Source: Deltaproteobacteria bacterium (GTDB taxonomy: Bacteria > Desulfobacterota > Syntrophobacteria > Syntrophobacterales > Syntrophobacteraceae). Taken from it: a DNA stretch of 64,000 nt. The number at the start of each line of letters is the position of its first letter. The first letter of the stretch is position 1. The position numbers and the translations under genes were made by a program. The stretch spans positions 1-64,000 of the forward strand of contig JAKAJS010000083.1 in assembly GCA_021813685.1 (NCBI GenBank), in the 5' to 3' direction. Shown piece by piece: positions 58,417 to 64,000 of the stretch. The notes beneath the pieces were generated by a model. That model was given only the letters and a program-made list of their open reading frames with translations, was not told where the DNA came from and searched no databases.

Positions 58417-59262
58417 ATGCGTCAGGGAATTTTTGCGTCCGAAAACAGCCGGACGGTTCGTCTAAAACGTTCGAAAATCCTGGTGCCGCGAATCGATGAG
58501 ATCGATAGGCCTACGGTAAAGGTCGCCGCGGAGATCGACGAGTTTAAAGGGGCGTTTTCTCTCGTTCACGATAATTACATCAAGAATGGGTATCTGGACA
58601 CTCCAAAATCTCATAGAATGCTTTTCGGCATTCATTCTCTTTTGCCGGGAACAGTCGTTTTTGTAGCCAAATCCAATAAAAAGGTCATCTCTACTATCAG
58701 CGAAATCGCCGATACCGAGCTGTTTGGTCTGCCGATGGACGAACTGTATCGCAGGGAACTCGATGAATTGAGGGCCAGGGGGCGTAAAATTGTGGAGCTT
58801 TCGGCCTTGGTGACTCCTGCGGATTACCGATGGACCAACGTAGTCATGTATATATGCAAGGTAATGTATCAATACTCGATCGATCATGGTGTTAACGACC
58901 TCTGCATCGCTGTCAACCCCAAGCACGTTCGTTTCTATAAACACATACTGTTGTTTGAAGATCTCGGACCGGAGCGCTATTTCCCGAAAGTCAACGCTCC
59001 GGCGGTGGCCTTGCGTGTAAATTTGGATGAGCACTTTGAAAAAACAAAATCCGTTTATGACGGGTGCGATTTCGATTGCAATGTGCATACCTATTTTTAT
59101 GGACGAATAGGCTCCAGGGTTCCTGAAGAAAACGGCAAGAGCTACTGGATTCCCGAAAATGTGGAATATTTCCTTTCCCGGGAAAGATCCATCCTCGAAA
59201 GGCTGAGCCAGTCCCAGAGGGAATTTTTCCTCAAAAGCTACCCGGGTCTGACAATACCCTGA
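58417..59262 (+). CDS. N-acyl amino acid synthase FeeM-like / GNAT-fold protein
   Basis: FSLVHDNYIKNGYL...VFVAKSNKKVISTISEIADTELFGLPMDELYRRELDELRARGRKIVELSALV...NPKHVRFYKHILLFEDLGPERYFPKV. Confidence 0.75.
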   Translation: MRQGIFASENSRTVRLKRSKILVPRIDEIDRPTVKVAAEIDEFKGAFSLVHDNYIKNGYLDTPKSHRMLFGIHSLLPGTVVFVAKSNKKVISTISEIADTELFGLPMDELYRRELDELRARGRKIVELSALVTPADYRWTNVVMYICKVMYQYSIDHGVNDLCIAVNPKHVRFYKHILLFEDLGPERYFPKVNAPAVALRVNLDEHFEKTKSVYDGCDFDCNVHTYFYGRIGSRVPEENGKSYWIPENVEYFLSRERSILERLSQSQREFFLKSYPGLTIP

Positions 59263-59282
59263 TATCTTTAGAAGGGTTGAAA

Positions 59283-60878
59283 ATGGTCGAGCAGGCATTT
59301 GGCGAATTCCGAAAAATAGTAGGCGAAGAGTTCGCTCGGGAAGACGGTCAAAAAACAGAAAAATATCACCGATGCACCATCCCGGTCGAACGGGCGATCG
59401 AGGGGGTGTTGTTGCCGGGAAGTGCGGAAGAAATCCAGCGCATCGTGGCCGTTGCCAACCGGTACGAGATTGCGCTCTATCCAATCAGTACCGGGAAAAA
59501 CTGGGGATATGGCTCTGCAAACCCGGTGCGGGATCGCTGCGTCATTCTCGATCTCAGCAGAATGAACCGGATAGTCGAGGTAAACGAAGAACTCGCGTAT
59601 GCGGTGATCGAGCCCGGGGTTACCCAACGCTGTCTCTACGAGAAGCTCACCTCCGAAAAAACCGGGCTCATGATGGACCCGACCGGCTCGGGACCTGCCT
59701 GCAGTGTGCTGGGAAACGCCCTGGAGCGCGGCTATGGAATCACCCCCTACGGGGATCATTTCGCTTCGACCTGCGGCATGGAAATCGTTTTGCCAAACGG
59801 GGAGATTCTGCGGACAGGTTTTGGCCACTTCGGGGCGGCAAAGGCTGCAAATGTGTATAAATACGGCGTTGGGCCCTACCTGGACGGCCTTTTTACCCAG
59901 TCCAATTTCGGGATCGTGACCAAAATCGGCCTCTGGCTCATGCCCGTGCCGGAACGGTTCGAGGTCTGCTATTTTTCCGGTGAGAAGGAAAGCGATCTGA
60001 ACCCGCTGATAGACGCCGTACGATGGCTGCTCTTACACCGGGTGGTCAAGGGTTCCATAAATCTGGTACACCGAAACCGCGTGCTCACCATGCTCACTCG
60101 CTACCCGTGGGAAGAGATGTCCGGAAAAACCCCGCTCGACGAGGCCGTCTACGGCCGAATGGCGGCTCACAAAAAAGTGGGCGCATGGAACGGGGTGACC
60201 GCGCTCTACGGGGCCAGGGAAGAAGTGGGCGCGGCCAAGAAAATCATAAAGAGAGTGTTGCGGGGCAAGGCGTCCAGGATCAATTTCGTTTCCGAAAAGA
60301 CGCTTCACCTGGCCGAACGGTTTCCAAAACTCATCGGGGCCATGACGGGCATGAACATGTCCGAAGTGCTAAAGGCGCTCAGGCCTTCCTTTGCCATCAT
60401 GAAAGGGCGGCCGGGGGAGGTTTCCCTTCCCACCCCCTACTGGCGGATGAAAAAGCCGGTTCCGCCTTGCGACATCGACCCCGCAGCGGATAATTGCGGC
60501 CTGATATGGCTTGCGCCCGTCGTGCCCATGACAAAAGAAAACGCCGAGGAATTCATCGGGGTGGTGCGCCCGATTTTCGCCAGACACGGTTTCGAGGACT
60601 GTATAACGTTTACCGCCGTAAACGAGCGAAGCTTCGACTGCACACTGCCGATCCTCTACGACAAGAACGATCCGGCCGAGACCCGGCGTGCGGCTGAATG
60701 CCATGAGGAGCTCCTGCGGGGGTGCATGGACAAAGGCTACATTCCTTACAGGCTGGGCATCCAGTCCATGGCCGGGCTGGTGGAGGGAGACGACGTTTTC
60801 TGGGATGTGATCCAAAAGTTGAAACAGGCTTTGGATCCCGGAGGAATCATCTCTCCGGGGAGGTATTCGAGGATTTAG
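59283..60878 (+). CDS. FAD-binding oxidoreductase (4-cresol dehydrogenase / vanillyl-alcohol oxidase-like)
   Basis: FAD-linked oxidase PISTGKNWGYGSANPVRDRCVILDLSRMNRIVEVNEELAYAVIEPGVTQ. Confidence 0.88.
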   Translation: MVEQAFGEFRKIVGEEFAREDGQKTEKYHRCTIPVERAIEGVLLPGSAEEIQRIVAVANRYEIALYPISTGKNWGYGSANPVRDRCVILDLSRMNRIVEVNEELAYAVIEPGVTQRCLYEKLTSEKTGLMMDPTGSGPACSVLGNALERGYGITPYGDHFASTCGMEIVLPNGEILRTGFGHFGAAKAANVYKYGVGPYLDGLFTQSNFGIVTKIGLWLMPVPERFEVCYFSGEKESDLNPLIDAVRWLLLHRVVKGSINLVHRNRVLTMLTRYPWEEMSGKTPLDEAVYGRMAAHKKVGAWNGVTALYGAREEVGAAKKIIKRVLRGKASRINFVSEKTLHLAERFPKLIGAMTGMNMSEVLKALRPSFAIMKGRPGEVSLPTPYWRMKKPVPPCDIDPAADNCGLIWLAPVVPMTKENAEEFIGVVRPIFARHGFEDCITFTAVNERSFDCTLPILYDKNDPAETRRAAECHEELLRGCMDKGYIPYRLGIQSMAGLVEGDDVFWDVIQKLKQALDPGGIISPGRYSRI

Positions 60879-60890
60879 CTCCTGCCCGCT

Positions 60891-61634
60891 CTAAATCCCT
60901 CCGGGCTTATAGCCATGAGTCGGTTCGTAGACTTCTCGGACGTGCTTTGCATGCCTCAGGTAGCCATCGAGCCGGTCGGCCAGCGGGAAGAGAACTCTTC
61001 TTCCGAGTATCCCCGCGCTGAGCCACATCGTCGCGCACCAGTACGGAATACCCAATAGTTCCGGTTGGGGTGGATAGCGCCACAATCCGTGCGAGACGCC
61101 AAAAAATTCCACCACAAAACCCAGGCCCAGGAAGTAGGCAGCGCAATACATGTCCATGGGGTCGTGAAACAGGGTGAAAAGGATGGCCGTCGAACCGATG
61201 GTGGTCAGTAAGAGCAGGCGCGGCGACCACGAAAACAGGGGGAAAAAGGCGGCTGTGAGCAAAAGGCCGAAAATGCCTCTTCTATCGAGTACCACGCTGT
61301 TTCCTTTATCTCCCCTGAATCGCTTCATGTTGACGTAGTAAAAACCCCACAAAAACAGCTCATACCAGGGCATGAGCAATATGTCCCGCTGCTTGAAGGC
61401 AGAGCCTCCGGATCTGCCCATGGAATAGTCCTGGAGTATGAAAAACAGGGAGGCCAGAGCAAAACTAAGGATTTCAAGGCGGCTTACGGGGCGGTATAGG
61501 ATATACCAAAGCGGCAAAAGGAGGGCTGCTGCATAGAAAGAGTTGTCCACCGACCCGATCAAAGCGAGTGTGGCCAGAAGGGCAAACACGGACAATAGCT
61601 TCTGATTGCAGTGAAAACAACCTGGTTCTTGCAT
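60891..61634 (-). CDS. Integral membrane hypothetical protein
   Basis: Multiple hydrophobic helices, e.g. LLSVFALLATLALIGSVDNSFYAAALLLPLWYILY. Confidence 0.65.
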   Translation of the reverse strand: MQEPGCFHCNQKLLSVFALLATLALIGSVDNSFYAAALLLPLWYILYRPVSRLEILSFALASLFFILQDYSMGRSGGSAFKQRDILLMPWYELFLWGFYYVNMKRFRGDKGNSVVLDRRGIFGLLLTAAFFPLFSWSPRLLLLTTIGSTAILFTLFHDPMDMYCAAYFLGLGFVVEFFGVSHGLWRYPPQPELLGIPYWCATMWLSAGILGRRVLFPLADRLDGYLRHAKHVREVYEPTHGYKPGGI

Positions 61635-61649
61635 CTCCACCTCAGCCGC

Positions 61650-61976
61650 TTATCTTTGGGAACGTTTTTTCTCCGGCTGGCTTGTAAGGCTTTTCCCGCA
61701 CCGGGAACACGTTGTTTCGCCGTCATAATTGAGCTCGCCGCATTTGCCGCATTCGATTGCACCGAGGAAGCGATATTTTTTCAGATAGGCTGCGATGGAT
61801 CGCTTCGAAGCCTCACTTCCCGGCGCCTCGGCTCCAATCATGTCCAAAAGCGGGTCGGAAAAGATTTGCTCCATTCCTTCTCCCTCTCTTTCCTGTTGGT
61901 TATCCTCGTAGGGTACAAGCTCGGCACCATGGACTTTTCCGGCCATCATTTTTCCTTTCACAGAAAATCTTCGCAT
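61650..61976 (-). CDS. Small zinc-ribbon protein
   Basis: ECGKCGELNYDGETTCSRCGKSL. Confidence 0.65.
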   Translation of the reverse strand: MRRFSVKGKMMAGKVHGAELVPYEDNQQEREGEGMEQIFSDPLLDMIGAEAPGSEASKRSIAAYLKKYRFLGAIECGKCGELNYDGETTCSRCGKSLTSQPEKKRSQR

Positions 61977-62080
61977 GAAATGCATCCGGACCGCCGGGGC
62001 AGGCGGCTTATGGATCGTTCGGCAGAATTTGCGAAAAACTTGAACACTATTTTGCGTAATGCCGGAACGAGAAAGCAGTA

Positions 62081-62875
62081 TCAGACGATGCTCCGGACCA
62101 CTCCGCCGTCTACCCGCAGTGCGGCACCGTTTGTGGCCGAAGCCTGCGGGCTGCATACGTAGACGATCATCGCGGCCACTTCCTCGGGGGTGGAAAATCG
62201 TTGCAGGAGAGAAGTCGGCCGCATCGTGCGGAAGAACTCCTTCTCGACCTCCGAAGCGGTTTTGGACTGGGACTTTGCAAGACCCTGGACGAACTGCTCG
62301 ACTCCCTCGGAGCGCGTAGGTCCCGGGAGCACCGAGTTGACCGTCACGCCGCTTCCCGCAGTGAGCTCGGCAAGGCCGCGCGCGAGAGAAATCTGCGCCG
62401 TTTTGGTCACTCCATAATGAATCATTTCAACCGGGATCTGCAGGGCCGATTCGCTGGATACAAAAACGATCCTGCCCCAATTCTTCCGCAGCATCGTGGG
62501 CAGATAGAGCCTGCTGAGCCTTATGCCGCTCAGCACATTTGTCTCGAAGAGGTGCTGCCAGTCTGAATCGTCTATTTCGATAAAGGGCTTGGCTTCATAA
62601 ATCCCCAGGTTGTTTACCAGGATGTCCACCTCCGGAAGCGCCCCGGCCAGCAGTTCAAAACCTTCCCGTGTTCCCAGGTCGGCCGCAATCCCTGTGATAG
62701 AAGCCCCCTTGTGCTCTCGGCCTATTTGCCTGACCGCTTCATCGACCCTGGCTTGCGTGCGGCCGTTTACCACCACGGAGGCCCCCTCGCCGGCAAAAAG
62801 CGATGCGGCGGCAAATCCGATCCCGGCGGTTGACCCGGTGACCAGCGCGATCTTCCCTTTTAATTGCAGCTCCAT
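62081..62875 (-). CDS. SDR family oxidoreductase
   Basis: ALVTGSTAGIGFAAA; NNLG; S-Y-K triad SSES..YGVTK. Confidence 0.92.
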   Translation of the reverse strand: MELQLKGKIALVTGSTAGIGFAAASLFAGEGASVVVNGRTQARVDEAVRQIGREHKGASITGIAADLGTREGFELLAGALPEVDILVNNLGIYEAKPFIEIDDSDWQHLFETNVLSGIRLSRLYLPTMLRKNWGRIVFVSSESALQIPVEMIHYGVTKTAQISLARGLAELTAGSGVTVNSVLPGPTRSEGVEQFVQGLAKSQSKTASEVEKEFFRTMRPTSLLQRFSTPEEVAAMIVYVCSPQASATNGAALRVDGGVVRSIV

Positions 62876-62897
62876 TTACTCCCCCTTGGAAGAAACC

Positions 62898-62975
62898 ATT
62901 CAAATCCCCCCCCCCTTGAAAAGGGGGGAAATCCGTCCTGTCGGCACCTTGCGTCGGGTCTCCGGATGGAAACTA
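62898..62975. repeat. Dispersed intergenic repeat, copy 2
   Basis: tcaaatcccccccccccttgaaaaggggggaaatccg...cgtcgggtctccggatgga. Confidence 0.55.
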
Positions 62976-63039
62976 ATGTAATCATGGTAGATAAACGGGG
63001 AAAGGAAAGGCGGGTTGCTGTGCCCTTCGCAGGTTTTTC

Positions 63040-63726
63040 TCATGCCTTTTCCCCGACGTGGTCGCGTAGAGCCCTTATTACGTCCGGCAGGGTGTTTTCC
63101 ACGACCCAGGCCTTCACGAATCCGGGCACGAGAGGCCCGGGGTCGACAAGCGTATCGTAGACCACGATCTGGGTCTTCGGGCCAATGGAGATGATGCGGA
63201 AATAGCCTTCGTTTATTTTTGCTTCCCCCCGAACCTGTTTCCAGCTGAGGTAGTTTGGCGCCTCCATGGTCTCTTCATTTACCAGGGTGGTGTTGATGTT
63301 GAAAAAAAGGAGATGGAACCTGATTTTGAGAAGTTCGAGCCTCCGGTTTGGGGGCAGGGGAGAAGTGGGTTTCAGTATCTCGCACGACTCGAGCGTCGGC
63401 ATGATGGGAGGAGATTTGCCGCAATTTTCGACTTCGTCCCATACGCTCCGGGCACTCGCGTGTACGACGCCGATAATTGCGACATGCACCCCCGATTTTT
63501 CGGCCGGAACCGGACGCGATTGCGTTATGAGTTCCCCGCGCAGAAGCTGCAGGTATTGTGAGGCATCGATCCTCTCGGCACAAAGAGCCGCTGCGATGTT
63601 TGCCGGAAGAGCGCACCATTGCGGCCCATCCGATTGGAACTGCGGCGTTGAAGCTTTGGCCATAGCGAGAACGCCCGTTGACAAAATGAGGGTGAGAGCA
63701 AGCCTGAAGGCTTTTCCTCCTTGCAT
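63040..63726 (-). CDS. SRPBCC/START-like protein with N-terminal signal sequence
   Basis: MQGGKAFRLALTLILSTGVLAMAKA signal-like; VVHASARSVWDEVENCGKSPPIMPTLESCEI...VYDTLVDPGPLVPGFVKAWVVENTLPDVIRALRDHV. Confidence 0.75.
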   Translation of the reverse strand: MQGGKAFRLALTLILSTGVLAMAKASTPQFQSDGPQWCALPANIAAALCAERIDASQYLQLLRGELITQSRPVPAEKSGVHVAIIGVVHASARSVWDEVENCGKSPPIMPTLESCEILKPTSPLPPNRRLELLKIRFHLLFFNINTTLVNEETMEAPNYLSWKQVRGEAKINEGYFRIISIGPKTQIVVYDTLVDPGPLVPGFVKAWVVENTLPDVIRALRDHVGEKA

Positions 63727-63865
63727 TTTGCGTCTTCCTGTTCGTGGATAGGCAACCCCTGCACAGAAGTTAATTCCACCAGGTGACCTTGTCCTCCTCC
63801 ATGGCGGGAATCTTTGGGCGCAATTATCTTTATTTGTAAATTCCCCTTCCAGGAGGCGGCGATCG

Positions 63866-64000
63866 ATGGCTCGGCCAATTTGGAAAGGAAACATCTCTTT
63901 CGGACTCGTGAACATCCCGATAACGCTTTTTACAGCCGAAAACAAACAGGAGCTGCACTTTAAACTGCTGGACCGGCGCACCCGTTCGGAGGTTCGCTAT
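63866..64000 (+). CDS. ku: Ku-like NHEJ protein, truncated by window end
   Basis: MARPIWKGNISFGLVNIPITLFTAENKQELHFKLLDRRTRSEVRY, typical bacterial Ku N-terminus. Confidence 0.92.
   Translation, partial: MARPIWKGNISFGLVNIPITLFTAENKQELHFKLLDRRTRSEVRY

Overview
High-GC bacterial chromosomal window. Gene content (bifurcating-type HdrA/MvhD/MetVF cluster, hybrid-cluster protein, flavodiiron protein, sigma54 regulators) suggests an anaerobic Desulfobacterota/Syntrophobacter-like organism; this taxonomy is inference. The backbone encodes a MoxR/VWA pair, an MTHFR-heterodisulfide-reductase module, two-component systems, a corrinoid-activation (ASKHA) protein, Fe-S/Nif-like genes, rubrerythrin, an ECF sigma factor, aquaporin, MurB, FprA, Hcp with a Crp/Fnr regulator, an amidohydrolase, a FeeM-like acyltransferase, an FAD oxidase, an SDR and the start of Ku. 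Two results stand out. (1) A probable selenoprotein at 23214-24578: the pyridine nucleotide-disulfide oxidoreductase ORF is interrupted by one in-frame TGA exactly at the redox-active Cys position, and an 8-bp hairpin with a GGUCU loop lies about 21 nt downstream, as expected for a bacterial SECIS. (2) An accessory island at about 32.9-46.3 kb. It carries a compact plus-strand cassette (38232-46202): cytosolic subtilase, 134-aa precursor-like protein, two paralogous radical SAM proteins, a B12-binding radical SAM protein resembling RiPP-maturation C-methyltransferases, and a double-DTGA retropepsin-like protease. I read this as a candidate undescribed peptide-modification system. It lies next to a decayed contractile-injection (eCIS) remnant and is bracketed by a full and a partial direct copy of an S58/DmpA-type peptidase gene. 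The same island holds several toxin-antitoxin modules or relics and a small dispersed repeat family. No rRNA, tRNA or CRISPR array was recognised. No database search was run; all family calls are motif recognition by eye.
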